Source: Desulfocapsa sp.
GTDB taxonomy: Bacteria; Desulfobacterota; Desulfobulbia; Desulfobulbales; Desulfocapsaceae
DNA: 34,243 nucleotides
Assembly (NCBI GenBank): GCA_016765495.1
Contig: JAESPV010000011.1
Coordinates: forward strand, 4,517-38,759
Direction: 5' to 3'
The translations under genes were made by a program, and so were the position numbers. The notes below the pieces were generated by a model, which saw nothing but the letters and a program-made list of their open reading frames with translations, ran no database searches and was not told the DNA's origin. Shown here one piece after another: positions 18,674-27,996 of the stretch. Position 1 is the first letter of the stretch, and every line of letters begins with the position of its first letter.

Positions 18674-19474
18674 ATGAGTTTCCCGAAAATAATGGGTATC
18701 TTAAATGTGACACCCGATTCGTTTTCCGATGGTGGTCAATTTGATTCTGCGGCCTCTGCCTGTTCCCAGGCAGAGGCCCTTGTTGTTTCCGGTGCAGATA
18801 TTATTGATGTGGGGGGGGAGTCAACACGCCCCTTTGCCGAGCCTGTAACCGAGCAGGAAGAACTGGACCGGGTTATCCCCGCCATTCGAGAAATTCGTTC
18901 TCTGCATTCCATTCCCATCTCCATCGATACCACAAAGGCAGAAGTTGCCCGTCAGGCACTTGATGCCGGTGCTGATATCATAAATGATATTTCCGCATTA
19001 CGTAAAGATCCGGAAATGCTGGGGCTTGTCCAGCAGACATCCGTACCGGTGATTATCATGCATATGCATGGAACACCCATGGATATGCAGGTGAAGCCAC
19101 AATATGATAATGTCGTTTCAGATATAGCTGATTTTTTTAGAGAACGGCTTGTCTGGTTGGCCGAAAATGGGGTTGATCCAAAACGTATTACTCTTGATCC
19201 AGGGATCGGTTTTGGTAAGACTCTTGATCATAATCTTTCCATTATTAAGCATTTCGCAGATTTTAAGGTTTTTGGCTGTCCCCTCCTTTTAGGGCATTCC
19301 CGAAAACGATTCCTGGGAGATATTACCGGACTGGAAGTGGACGACCGTGATTTACCCACTGCTGTTGTCTCAGCCTTTGCCGGTGCATCAAATGCTGATA
19401 TCATCCGAGTTCATAATGTGGCCGCTACTCGTCATGCAATACAAATGATAGAGGCCATCTTGAAGGCTGATTAA
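18674..19474 (+). CDS. folP: Dihydropteroate synthase
   Basis: 266 residues, a TIM-barrel enzyme that joins p-aminobenzoate to dihydropterin pyrophosphate in folate synthesis and is the target of sulfonamides. Signature motifs are present in order: NVTPDSFSDGG (about 10-20), DVGGESTRP, DIINDISAL, DPGIGFGKT and GHSRKRFLG. ATG 18674 begins 2 bases after the ftsH stop, with the ribosome site inside the end of ftsH (GGGGAATAG), so the two are co-translated. The codons for VGG contain a run of eight G (18811-18818). It is usually followed by glmM or cdaA; here ackA follows instead. Confidence 0.96.
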   Translation: MSFPKIMGILNVTPDSFSDGGQFDSAASACSQAEALVVSGADIIDVGGESTRPFAEPVTEQEELDRVIPAIREIRSLHSIPISIDTTKAEVARQALDAGADIINDISALRKDPEMLGLVQQTSVPVIIMHMHGTPMDMQVKPQYDNVVSDIADFFRERLVWLAENGVDPKRITLDPGIGFGKTLDHNLSIIKHFADFKVFGCPLLLGHSRKRFLGDITGLEVDDRDLPTAVVSAFAGASNADIIRVHNVAATRHAIQMIEAILKAD

Positions 19475-19527
19475 AGCGAAGGTCAATACTTGTGCAGTAA
19501 GCTTTTTAGATACCAGAGGGGATTTTC

Positions 19528-20727
19528 ATGAAGATATTAGTACTGAATGCAGGAAGTTCATCGCTTAAATTTCAACTGTTTAACATGGATGATCTTTCAG
19601 TTCTTGCCACTGGGATGATTGAACAGATTGGAAACGATATCGGTCAGGCCAAATTGGCCTGCAATGATGATACAGGTGGCAGGCAGGAGACTGAAGTAAG
19701 CCGGGTCATTTCGGATCACAGCAGCGCTATCGAGCTCATGACAGTGCTGCTTCAGGAAAATGGCGTCCTCACCGACGTGAACGAACTTGCAGGTGTCGGG
19801 CATCGTGTGGTTCATGGGGGAGAAGACTTTCGGAAGCCTGTCATCATAACCGATAAAGTAATCAGGAGTATCAGAGAACTTGTACCTCTTGCTCCCTTGC
19901 ATAATCCTGCCAATATAACTGGTATTGAAGTTGTTACGGCAATGGCACCCAGTGTACCTCAGGTTGCCGTTTTCGACACCGCATTTCATCAATCCATTCC
20001 TCAACATGCCTATCTATACGCTTTGCCATATAAACTGTACGAGGAGTACAAGATACGGCGTTACGGGTTTCATGGTACCTCCCATGCCTATGTGTCAAAA
20101 AAGGCTGCTGCATACTTAAACTGTTCCTATAAAGAGTTGAAAATTATTACCCTGCATCTGGGGAATGGCGCAAGTGCGGCAGCAATTGATTGCGGTCAAT
20201 GCGTCGATACCTCCATGGGCTTCACGCCATTGGAGGGACTTGTCATGGGCACCCGGAGTGGTGATCTTGATCCGGCCATTCTTTTTTATCTGGCCCGTGA
20301 GACTGGAATGGATTTTGGCGCACTTGATAGTCTTCTCAATAAAGAGAGTGGATTGAAAGGTATCTGTGGCAATAATGATATGAGAACAATCGGAAAAATG
20401 GCAGCTGCTGGAGATGCGCAACCATTGTTGGCTTTGGAAATTTTCTGCTACCGAATTAAAAAATATATTGGAGCATACCTAGCTGTTCTTGGTGGTGCTG
20501 ATTGTGTGGTATTTACGGGAGGGATTGGCGAAAATGATACCAAAGTCAGAGCAAAATGTCTTCATGGTATGGAGAGATTGGGAGTGGCACTTGATCTTGA
20601 AAAAAATGATTCGCAGAACGATGGTATCATGGAAATCCAGAAAGCAGACAGTCGTTGTAAGATCTTAGTGGTTCCGACGGATGAGGAATTTGAAATTGCT
20701 ACACAGACCATGGAGTTGATCGGCTGA
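19528..20727 (+). CDS. ackA: Acetate kinase
   Basis: 399 residues, standard length. It interconverts acetyl phosphate plus ADP with acetate plus ATP, giving substrate-level ATP in acetate-producing anaerobes or activating acetate. Acetate/sugar kinase motifs are present: NAGSSSLKF (Asn7), GHRVVHGGE, RYGFHGTSH, GTRSGDLDP, FTGGIGEND and the C-terminal TDEEFEIA. GAGGGG lies about 9 bases before ATG 19528. The phosphotransacetylase gene pta is not in this window. It follows folP by 53 bases in the same direction and precedes yaaA. Confidence 0.97.
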   Translation: MKILVLNAGSSSLKFQLFNMDDLSVLATGMIEQIGNDIGQAKLACNDDTGGRQETEVSRVISDHSSAIELMTVLLQENGVLTDVNELAGVGHRVVHGGEDFRKPVIITDKVIRSIRELVPLAPLHNPANITGIEVVTAMAPSVPQVAVFDTAFHQSIPQHAYLYALPYKLYEEYKIRRYGFHGTSHAYVSKKAAAYLNCSYKELKIITLHLGNGASAAAIDCGQCVDTSMGFTPLEGLVMGTRSGDLDPAILFYLARETGMDFGALDSLLNKESGLKGICGNNDMRTIGKMAAAGDAQPLLALEIFCYRIKKYIGAYLAVLGGADCVVFTGGIGENDTKVRAKCLHGMERLGVALDLEKNDSQNDGIMEIQKADSRCKILVVPTDEEFEIATQTMELIG

Positions 20728-20800
20728 CTCTGACGCCATGGTCACAGATATTTCGAGATGCAAATGGTATCCCTTTTAACACATCAATCCCGGGAATAGT

Positions 20801-21583
20801 ATGTTAATGCTTATTGCTCCATCAAAGACGCAGGAGTGTAACTGCTCATGTGGTGTAGAGACTACTCAACCTTTACTGCTTCAAGAGAGTCAGTTGTTGA
20901 TAGAAGAACTGAAACAATACTCTGTTGCTGATCTTGCCAAATTGATGAAGATGAGCGAACGTTTAGCCTTGCAGACCTTTCAGCGAATGAGTGATTTTGA
21001 ACTGCCGTTTAATACACAAAATGCTTGTCCTGCCATTACAGTTTTCCAGGGCGATGTGTATTCAAAGATACGTTTGGATGATTATAGAACTGAAGAAAAT
21101 GAATATCTGCAAAAGCATCTGCGGATTCTTTCAGGGCTTTATGGGATTCTGCGGCCGTTTGATTTGATGCAGGTCTATCGTCTGGAAATGGGGTGTAAAT
21201 TAGCAACTCACCTGGGAAAGAATCTCTATGAATTCTGGGGAGAACGCATTACAGCTGAGGTGAAGCGAATTCTTGCGGGTCATACAGAAGCAATTCTTGT
21301 GAATCTGGCGTCAACTGAATACAGCCGTGTTCTGAACATGAAAAGTTTACCGGGGTCAGTACTACAGGTAGATTTTAAGGAACGTAAAGGAGATGCTTAT
21401 CGAACAGTGGCTATTCATGCTAAACGTGCCCGTGGGATGATGGTTGATTTTGCAGTGAAAAACAGAGTGAAGAAAAGCATTGAACTCAAAGCATTTCAAC
21501 AGGATGGCTATAGTTTTCACCCGGATCTATCCAGTAACGAACACTATTGTTTTACAAGGGCCTCCTTTCCCACAAGCTGCTGA
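20801..21583 (+). CDS. yaaA: YaaA/DUF328 family peroxide-stress protein
   Basis: 260 residues, the family's usual length. Recognised by the start MLIAPSKTQ (here MLMLIAPSKT), the central SGLYGILRPFDLMQVYRLEMG and the downstream VNLASTEYSRVL and FKERKGDAYRTVAIHAKRARG blocks. In E. coli YaaA limits intracellular iron-driven damage under hydrogen peroxide; the fold is helix-hairpin-helix-containing and DNA-binding. The role in this organism is inferred from the family. It has a Cys pair (CNCSC, near residue 12) not typical of the E. coli protein. It follows ackA by 73 bases and converges on the M1/ChaN gene. Confidence 0.92.
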   Translation: MLMLIAPSKTQECNCSCGVETTQPLLLQESQLLIEELKQYSVADLAKLMKMSERLALQTFQRMSDFELPFNTQNACPAITVFQGDVYSKIRLDDYRTEENEYLQKHLRILSGLYGILRPFDLMQVYRLEMGCKLATHLGKNLYEFWGERITAEVKRILAGHTEAILVNLASTEYSRVLNMKSLPGSVLQVDFKERKGDAYRTVAIHAKRARGMMVDFAVKNRVKKSIELKAFQQDGYSFHPDLSSNEHYCFTRASFPTSC

Positions 21584-21632
21584 GGGGAATTGATACTGTT
21601 TTCCTGTTCGGGAATTTCATTTTTAAGAATTG

Positions 21633-24600
21633 CTATGGATGTTCTGCTGGTTTGCTCAAATCAGAAAGTTCTATACGAAGTTCTTTTTCCACTGCTTCGC
21701 CGCTTGCGTCCTTTCGAAGTACTTTCATGGTAAGTATATCTCCTGCTCGTGAATCCATCATAGTAATAGCAATGTCTTCCATATTTTTTACGGCCTGGTC
21801 GTTAATGGAAAGAATGATGTCACCTTCCTGTATTCCTGATTTTTTTGCTTTACCAGCGCGACTAAGGCCGGTAACTGTAAGGTGTTCATCTCCTTCCTCA
21901 TCTTTTTCAGGGCTGAGGATAATACCAATTTTTCCTTTTGCTTCAAGAAACAGTGGCTCTGCCAGAAAAAAATAGTCAGCCTGGGAGACGGGGGCTGCAG
22001 GAGGATTGGATGCATAAATATTCAACACCGATGCCTGGTTGACATCCATGCGGCGTAAAAGCCTTGGTGGGATACCGGAGTCTTTTCTTGTATGCTGTGA
22101 ACCTGCAATAACCACTACGGTTTTTTCAGGATTACTGCTAAGAATTTCTGCAATATTTGCGGCCATGGATTCGTCCCAGATGGCCTGTGACTGGATAAAA
22201 CCTGCAATTCCCTTTCCTTTTCCATGCGGTGCATCGACATGAAATCCATGGACTGTCCGGAGACGTTCAACATAGCCGTCAATTGCCAGATCTCTCTCTT
22301 TGGCAACGCTTTGCAGCTGTTCATCACTGAGAGTATCTGTGCTTCCTTCAGCAAAAACGGTGCTCACAATCTCTCTGTCAATATTAATTCCATGGACAGG
22401 GATATTGAACTGTCTGCAAAAATTGAAGAGTGGTCTGAAGAGACGCCAGTCGTAGCGCCAAACATCAAAATAGCGAGAGGCACGAAGAAAATCCTCTTCG
22501 TTCATTTCAGTCTCTTCCAGCAGGTATTCATCCAGTGCATTTTGGCTGCTTGCCGGAAACATCTCCATTGCGATGGCAAGATCAGAACCTTTTTTATGGA
22601 GTGCCTGAAGGATTCGGAGTTGCAAAAGGTGGTCGGAAAAAGAGTCATGGGTCTCACCAATGTAAATAACCTGTTTATCAGCAAGTTCTGTGATGATTTG
22701 CTCAAAAGAGTTAATGGCTGACGTCGCACCCCCTGATGGCAGGCTTTCAAGAGTGTATTCAATGCCTCTATCTGTTGCTGTAATCTGTTTTTCCAGGGCT
22801 CTTCCCCGTTTAAACGCAATCTTTGAGTATTTTCCGTAATGTTTAAGCTTATACATAGCCGTTGCTGTTTCTTTGCTGTTTTCACTGGTGAGAAGAACAC
22901 TTACTTCCTTAGTATTTAAAGGGTTGTTTTGCACAGTCATGGTAAATCCCTCCTGTGGCACAACAGATTTTCCAAAGAGAGAACGATAGCTGTCACTGTC
23001 TGATCCAAGAAAGAGGATGGAGCTTTTTGCCAGCTGGGTATTTGTCACTTCTTCGTCATCAAGAACTGTCCAGCCCTGTTTTTCTGCCCATTGAATAAAA
23101 GGAGCAAGAGTATCTGCACTGTTTTCTCCAAGAATCAGGAGTTTTTGTTCTGCTCCTGAAAATCTGGACCAGACAGGAGGAAACTCAGAAGGATTCAAGG
23201 CCCTGAAAAGATCATAATCAGGATCAAGTACAACAGAAAGGGGAGAACTGGAAACGTGAATAGTGATGGTGGTTTCCAGTTCTGAAATCTGGTGAGTAGA
23301 TTGCAGATCTCCCAGCATTGTTGTTATGCGAATCGGAATATTTAATATATATGCTTGCTCACTGGTCTGTTTAATTGTCAGGTGGAGGATGGATTGGTCT
23401 TGCTTGTTCTCAACTCTTATTTTGCTTATTTCTATTGAAGGTACATCCAAGCGGGAAAGCTGTTCGGCGAAGAAACGGCTGAGATCTTTTTCAGACACAG
23501 TTTCAAAGAGCGTTTGAATATCCTTCCACGAAGCGGCGTTCCATTTGAAAGAAGTTGCAAGTTTACGTACTCCCAGATAGAAGTTTTCAGGGCCAAGGAT
23601 TCCCCGAAGTTGATGAAACAGCATGGTGGAACGGTTGTAGCCAACTGCGCGTATTGCTTTTGCCATGGGTTGATTGTGGCTTGCTGAACGGAAATTCTGA
23701 AGTTCGATTGCTCCATTCGAATGTACATAGCTCTGGTAGTTAATCAGTGCTGCTTTGCGATGCTCCGCACCTTTTCCCTTGTCTTCAGCGTAGGCAAAAT
23801 CTGCAAGATAGCTGGTTAATCCTTCACACCAGTTTCCTGAGTTATCGGATACCTGAACGGAGTTGCCAAACCAGGAATGGAGGATCTCATGGCCAAGTGA
23901 GCTTTCTTTGATAAAGGGCAGCCTGAGTACCATCTGACCAAGCAATGCATAGGTGGGCATGCCAAAACCCGTGGGCAGACGATTGGCGACTATGGCATAA
24001 TGATTATAGGGAAAGGTTCCGATTGCTTTTTCGTAGCGGAGAAGATACGCTTTTGCCGCATCCAGGTATTCCCTGCTAAGTTGCTGGTCTTCTACAAAGA
24101 ACCATGTGGAAAGAGTAAGTCCTTCTCGCACTGTCTCTTCAGTTATTTGATAAGGCCCTGCTGTCAGATGAATTGCTCGTACCGGTTGGGAAAAAGAGCT
24201 GCTCATTCTGTTTCCCTGCATCTGTTTTGGCAGGTTGTCGGATTCTGTAATGCCTTTAAATCCGGGTGGTAACGTTGCATCGACGGAAAACAGCCTCTTT
24301 TGCTGCATCGTCGGATGCCAGCCGGAGCTAAGTACAATTCCGCGTTCACTGATACGGTTGTCGACACTATTTTGAGGGACAGTAAGAGAGTAGGTAATGG
24401 TAAGCTGCTGCCTTTTACTGCCTCCATACATATGGATAGTGTCACCAAGAGGGAGCGGCAGAGAAAATGCTTCCTTGCCTTCCTCTTCCAGAATGATATC
24501 CTGAATAGTAAGACCGCCTGTATAAATGTGCCAACTTTCTCCTTCGTGAAACCCGATGGATGCTTTTCCCTGAAGAGTGTGGTTTTCAAGGTCAAAGCTG

Positions 24601-24695
24601 ATGTCCAGGTGGTAGTTTGGAGTGTGGGCAAAACTCTTGCTGCTGAATAGACTGATAATGAGAAGAATCCCTGCAAATATAAAAGATTTTTTCAC
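21633..24695 (-). CDS. Exported M1-like metallopeptidase fused to ChaN-like and PDZ domains
   Basis: 1020 residues starting at GTG 24695 after a good AAGGAG. Residues 1-23 are a signal peptide. An M1 (gluzincin) peptidase region follows (about 25-420): zinc motif HEILH (269-273), third ligand Glu291 in NWCEGLTSY (17 residues on, one less than in classical M1), and a candidate catalytic Tyr in AVGYNRSTM. A central region (about 515-640, KLLILGEN onward) is unassigned. Residues about 660-895 are ChaN-like (DUF399, Tiki/EreA superfamily) with GETH (680-683) and GSQH (865-868). The C-terminus (about 910-1012) is a PDZ domain (SGIQEGDIILSINDQAV). An envelope peptidase or heme-related role is inference. 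Confidence 0.85.
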   Translation of the reverse strand: MKKSFIFAGILLIISLFSSKSFAHTPNYHLDISFDLENHTLQGKASIGFHEGESWHIYTGGLTIQDIILEEEGKEAFSLPLPLGDTIHMYGGSKRQQLTITYSLTVPQNSVDNRISERGIVLSSGWHPTMQQKRLFSVDATLPPGFKGITESDNLPKQMQGNRMSSSFSQPVRAIHLTAGPYQITEETVREGLTLSTWFFVEDQQLSREYLDAAKAYLLRYEKAIGTFPYNHYAIVANRLPTGFGMPTYALLGQMVLRLPFIKESSLGHEILHSWFGNSVQVSDNSGNWCEGLTSYLADFAYAEDKGKGAEHRKAALINYQSYVHSNGAIELQNFRSASHNQPMAKAIRAVGYNRSTMLFHQLRGILGPENFYLGVRKLATSFKWNAASWKDIQTLFETVSEKDLSRFFAEQLSRLDVPSIEISKIRVENKQDQSILHLTIKQTSEQAYILNIPIRITTMLGDLQSTHQISELETTITIHVSSSPLSVVLDPDYDLFRALNPSEFPPVWSRFSGAEQKLLILGENSADTLAPFIQWAEKQGWTVLDDEEVTNTQLAKSSILFLGSDSDSYRSLFGKSVVPQEGFTMTVQNNPLNTKEVSVLLTSENSKETATAMYKLKHYGKYSKIAFKRGRALEKQITATDRGIEYTLESLPSGGATSAINSFEQIITELADKQVIYIGETHDSFSDHLLQLRILQALHKKGSDLAIAMEMFPASSQNALDEYLLEETEMNEEDFLRASRYFDVWRYDWRLFRPLFNFCRQFNIPVHGINIDREIVSTVFAEGSTDTLSDEQLQSVAKERDLAIDGYVERLRTVHGFHVDAPHGKGKGIAGFIQSQAIWDESMAANIAEILSSNPEKTVVVIAGSQHTRKDSGIPPRLLRRMDVNQASVLNIYASNPPAAPVSQADYFFLAEPLFLEAKGKIGIILSPEKDEEGDEHLTVTGLSRAGKAKKSGIQEGDIILSINDQAVKNMEDIAITMMDSRAGDILTMKVLRKDASGEAVEKELRIELSDLSKPAEHP

Positions 24696-24710
24696 TTTTT
24701 TCTCCTTAAG

Positions 24711-24754
24711 GAACGGGAATGAAATAAGTTGAACATCTTATTTCGTTCCCGTTC
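24711..24754. promoter_or_regulatory. Long inverted repeat in the divergent intergenic region
   Basis: An 18-bp stem with one mismatch (24711-24728 with 24737-24754; GAACGGGAA / TTCGTTCCC ends) around the 8-base loop TTGAACAT. Beyond a one-base bulge the TTAA/TTAA flanks also pair. It lies 16 bases upstream of the minus-strand M1/ChaN start and 97 bases upstream of the plus-strand radical SAM start. It could be an operator serving both genes or a 5'-leader hairpin of the minus-strand mRNA. Confidence 0.5.
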
Positions 24755-24850
24755 TTAAACAATGTGGTAGGATTAGCAATATAATAAAATAAAAAAAATC
24801 GTGTTTCATACTCACTCTACCATTATCTCACTCAGAATTATCATTTTTTT

Positions 24851-26536
24851 ATGCAGATAAAACTTGTCGCTATCAACGGGCGCTATACCCATTCAAGCCT
24901 TGCATTGTTCCATGTTAGAAATGAAATGGAGTACAGATGCAAAGATGTGTCCACCGAAATTGTCCAGTTGACCATTCGTGATCCTTTTTATGAAGTCCTT
25001 TTACGCCTGAGTAAAGACACGCCTGATGCAATTTTCTTTTCTGCGGCAGTATGGAACTCTGACCAGGTGGAAGGGCTGCTGACAGACCTTCATTCCCTCC
25101 TGCCTTCCTGTCTTCTTGTTGTGGGCGGGCCGCAGGCTGAGGTGGTCGGTGCTAATCTGGGCGAAGGTGTATGTACAGTTGTTCGTGGTGCAATAGAGGC
25201 TGTTGAAGAACATTTTTATACTGATCTGCAAAGTGCTAAGTTGCAGCCGCTATATGGACGATCCTTTTTCCACCTGAAAGAAAAACAGAAAAAATTTGTT
25301 TCACCTTATCGGGAAGAAGATTTTGCTCTTCATCTAAAAAATAGAAACATTTATTACGAAAGTTCAAGAGGCTGTCCATTTTCCTGTTCCTACTGTCTCT
25401 CTTCTGCGGAAAATGGAGTTGTACACAAAGATCTTTTGCAGGTACGTAGAGAACTGGATCAGATAATGAGTCATGACACCAAAGTGCTGCGCTTTGTGGA
25501 TCGAACCTTTAATGATATTCCTGACAGAGCTCTTGCCATATGGAAATTGGTGCTTGAATACGACGGCGACACATTATTTCACTTTGAAATCGCACCCGAT
25601 CGTATCAGTGAGGAGATGTTTGTTTTTCTTGCCACTGTACCACCTGGGAGATTTCAGTTTGAGATTGGCATTCAGTCAACCAACGAAGAAACTCTTGCTG
25701 CCATTAATCGCAGGATTGATCCCGCCATTGCTCATAAGACTGTGGCAAGACTTGCAGCCTTAAATACTATCCATCTGCATGCTGACTTGATTTTAGGACT
25801 CCCCTTTGAGACAGAAGAAAGCTATCTGCAATCCTTTGCTGATATATTTGCCATGGGCCCCCATTATATTCAGATGGGTTTATTAAAACTCCTCCCCGAT
25901 ACTGCCATAAGTCGTGATGCTGAAAAATTTGACTACAGGTTCTGCAAGAGGCCGCCATATTCCGTATTGGCAAATCAGTGGCTCGATTCAGAGAGTTTGC
26001 AGAGGCTGTATTGGTTTTCCGAGTGCGTTGAAAGATTTTGCAATAATCGATACTTTCCGTCTTTGTGGAAATATTTGCGACGGGTAGAGGGGGATATCGC
26101 TTCCTTTTTTCTGGCTCTTCTTGGAGTGGCCGAGACAAATCGACTTTTCCAATTGGCAGCTACTCAGGAGTTTTTGTGTGCCCTTCTCGTTGAAGCAACG
26201 GGAGGTAGAAATGATTGGCAGCTTATCCATGAATTGCTCATTTATGATTGGTTGTGCTGTGGGAAACGCAACCTTCCCGGTTGTTTGTCCGGTGATTCCA
26301 GGAATGAGCGTGAACTGAAAGACAGACTTTATCAGCAGTTAGCAACAGATATCCCCGATCTCTATTCTAAAAAGGAGAGGAATCAATTTTTTAGGCGGAC
26401 TGTGTTTTATCAATTCACTGTAGAGTGTATCACCGAGTTGGGTCGCAAGGCTACTGAACCAGCCTGTTTTGCTTTTTTACAGGAAAGAGAGTCGAGCCTT
26501 ATGAAATTACAAAAAGTCGTTCTGCTGCCACTCTGA
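24851..26536 (+). CDS. B12-binding domain radical SAM protein, DUF4080 type
   Basis: 561 residues. The N-terminal region (about 1-130) is a cobalamin-binding-type Rossmann domain (IKLVAINGRYTHSSLALFHV) without the DxHxxG cobalt-ligand motif. The radical SAM domain (about 165-390) has Cys175-x3-Cys179-x2-Cys182 (SSRGCPFSCSYCLSS) and the strand signatures FVDRTFN and FEIGIQSTNEETL. The C-terminal third resembles the DUF4080 region found with this subclass. Substrate unknown; relatives act on C- or P-methylations, tetrapyrroles and other molecules. ATG 24851 lacks a clear Shine-Dalgarno sequence. Divergent from the M1/ChaN gene. Confidence 0.85.
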   Translation: MQIKLVAINGRYTHSSLALFHVRNEMEYRCKDVSTEIVQLTIRDPFYEVLLRLSKDTPDAIFFSAAVWNSDQVEGLLTDLHSLLPSCLLVVGGPQAEVVGANLGEGVCTVVRGAIEAVEEHFYTDLQSAKLQPLYGRSFFHLKEKQKKFVSPYREEDFALHLKNRNIYYESSRGCPFSCSYCLSSAENGVVHKDLLQVRRELDQIMSHDTKVLRFVDRTFNDIPDRALAIWKLVLEYDGDTLFHFEIAPDRISEEMFVFLATVPPGRFQFEIGIQSTNEETLAAINRRIDPAIAHKTVARLAALNTIHLHADLILGLPFETEESYLQSFADIFAMGPHYIQMGLLKLLPDTAISRDAEKFDYRFCKRPPYSVLANQWLDSESLQRLYWFSECVERFCNNRYFPSLWKYLRRVEGDIASFFLALLGVAETNRLFQLAATQEFLCALLVEATGGRNDWQLIHELLIYDWLCCGKRNLPGCLSGDSRNERELKDRLYQQLATDIPDLYSKKERNQFFRRTVFYQFTVECITELGRKATEPACFAFLQERESSLMKLQKVVLLPL

Positions 26537-26667
26537 GCACCGCTAAATAAAAAGCATTTGTGTTAGAATGCGGAATGCGGTAGAACAGCACACAGCCAGC
26601 TAATAATAACTATATAAACAGTAGACTATACACAATATGTGAAATGCATTAAACAATGCGTGATCAC

Positions 26668-26674
26668 AAGGAGG
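26668..26674 (+). promoter_or_regulatory. Ribosome-binding site deciding the phosphoglycerate dehydrogenase start
   Basis: AAGGAGG with a 5-base spacer before ATG 26680; it lies inside the frame opened by the upstream ATG 26656, which is therefore rejected as the start. Confidence 0.75.
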
Positions 26675-26679
26675 ACAGA

Positions 26680-27861
26680 ATGACGTTGTTTCGTATTAAG
26701 ACTATTAATGCCATTGCCCCTGAAGGCTTGGAACTTCTTGGTGATGAGTATTCCGTTGATCCGGAAGATAATAATCCCCATGGAATTGTGGTTCGCAGCT
26801 CACAGGTGGATGTGGATGATTATCCGGAATTGCTCGCACTTGCAAGAGCCGGAGCTGGAGTAAATAATATAACAGTGGATAAAGCCACCGAAAAAGGAAT
26901 ATGTATTTTTAATACTCCTGGTGCCAATGCCAATGCAGTGGTTGATCTTGTATTTCCCATGATCGGGATTTGGCTGAGAAATATTTATCAGGGAATTTCC
27001 TTTTGTAAGTCCCTTGCAGATGTGCCACCGGACGAGGTGAGCGGAGAGGTTGAGAGCCGTAAAGCTGCTTTTCGTGGTGTGGAGATAGCCGGAAAAACCC
27101 TTGGGGTAGTAGGACTTGGACAAATCGGTGTGAGACTGGCCAATGGCGGAATTCAGCGGTTTATGAAAGTGTACGGTTTTGATCCCTTTCCAAGTCTTGA
27201 TAATATCCACAAGCTTTTCTCAGAGGTAACGGTGACCCGTGCCATGCGTGACACTCTGTCCCAGGCAGATATTGTCAGTCTCCATTTGCCTGTGAATGAA
27301 AAAACAAGAGGCATGGTTGATGCTGATTTTATAGCCAAGATGAAGCCGGGTGCCATTCTTGTTAATTACGCAAGAGGTCCGATTGTGAATGAAGAGGCAG
27401 TGCTTGCAGCTCTCGATTCAGGTCATCTGGAGGCTTTTATCTCTGATTTCCCAACACCTGCTGTAATTGCTCATCCCAAAACGCTAACAACACCTCATCT
27501 TGGGGCGTCAACTACTGAATCTGAGGGGAATTGCTCCCGTATGGCCGTTGGTGAATTGTCCGCTTATCTGCATTACGGGAATATTACCCACAGTGTGAAT
27601 TTTCCTAATATTGAGTCAATACCAGAGTCAACCGTACAAACAAGACTGATTGTTATTAATAAGGATGTACCGGGTATGATCGCTTTTGTGACCAAGGTGC
27701 TGGGAAATCATGGTGTGAATATTGTGAGTTTCAAAAATGAATCGAATGGTACAGTTGGCTACAATATTATCGATATTGAATCAACACTTGATCAAAGTAT
27801 TGTCACTGAGCTTGAGGCCAATGAAGATGTAATAAGAACCCGTCGTATCATTCTTACCTGA
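26680..27861 (+). CDS. serA: D-3-phosphoglycerate dehydrogenase, ACT-domain type
   Basis: 393 residues. It catalyses NAD-dependent oxidation of 3-phosphoglycerate, the first step of serine synthesis. The NAD-binding motif is VVGLGQIG (143-150), with the aspartate of GFDP beyond it; Arg232 (NYARGP) and His273 (TTPHLGAST) of the catalytic set are present. The usual Glu-Pro of the catalytic loop (xVFxxEP) is replaced by SDFPTPA. An ACT regulatory domain (about 322-393) closes the protein. This shorter form with a DFP loop is, to my knowledge, a recurring clade in anaerobes. serC is not adjacent. Confidence 0.88.
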   Translation: MTLFRIKTINAIAPEGLELLGDEYSVDPEDNNPHGIVVRSSQVDVDDYPELLALARAGAGVNNITVDKATEKGICIFNTPGANANAVVDLVFPMIGIWLRNIYQGISFCKSLADVPPDEVSGEVESRKAAFRGVEIAGKTLGVVGLGQIGVRLANGGIQRFMKVYGFDPFPSLDNIHKLFSEVTVTRAMRDTLSQADIVSLHLPVNEKTRGMVDADFIAKMKPGAILVNYARGPIVNEEAVLAALDSGHLEAFISDFPTPAVIAHPKTLTTPHLGASTTESEGNCSRMAVGELSAYLHYGNITHSVNFPNIESIPESTVQTRLIVINKDVPGMIAFVTKVLGNHGVNIVSFKNESNGTVGYNIIDIESTLDQSIVTELEANEDVIRTRRIILT

Positions 27862-27928
27862 TTGGAAAATCTCCACAGAAATGTTAATTTCCCGATACAT
27901 GAATAGACTGCTGTGCCGGGGGAAGCGG

Positions 27929-27956
27929 TTGTCAAAAAATTCAAATTTTTTGACAA
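27929..27956. terminator. A/T-rich palindrome, possible bidirectional terminator
   Basis: TTGTCAAAAAATT (27929-27941), 2 bases, AATTTTTTGACAA (27944-27956): a perfect 13-bp inverted repeat with A and T runs in the arms. It lies 67 bases after the serA stop on the plus strand and about 40 bases after the stop of the Q/N-rich ORF on the minus strand. It could end either transcript, or be a protein-binding palindrome. Confidence 0.4.
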
Positions 27957-27996
27957 GTGGATAATTAATTGATTACTAATTAACCTCAATCAAAGC

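Noticed and set aside
22224..22721. Plus-strand 165-residue frame inside the M1/ChaN gene
   Set aside because: Antisense shadow of the ChaN-like region, which has conserved motifs on the minus strand.
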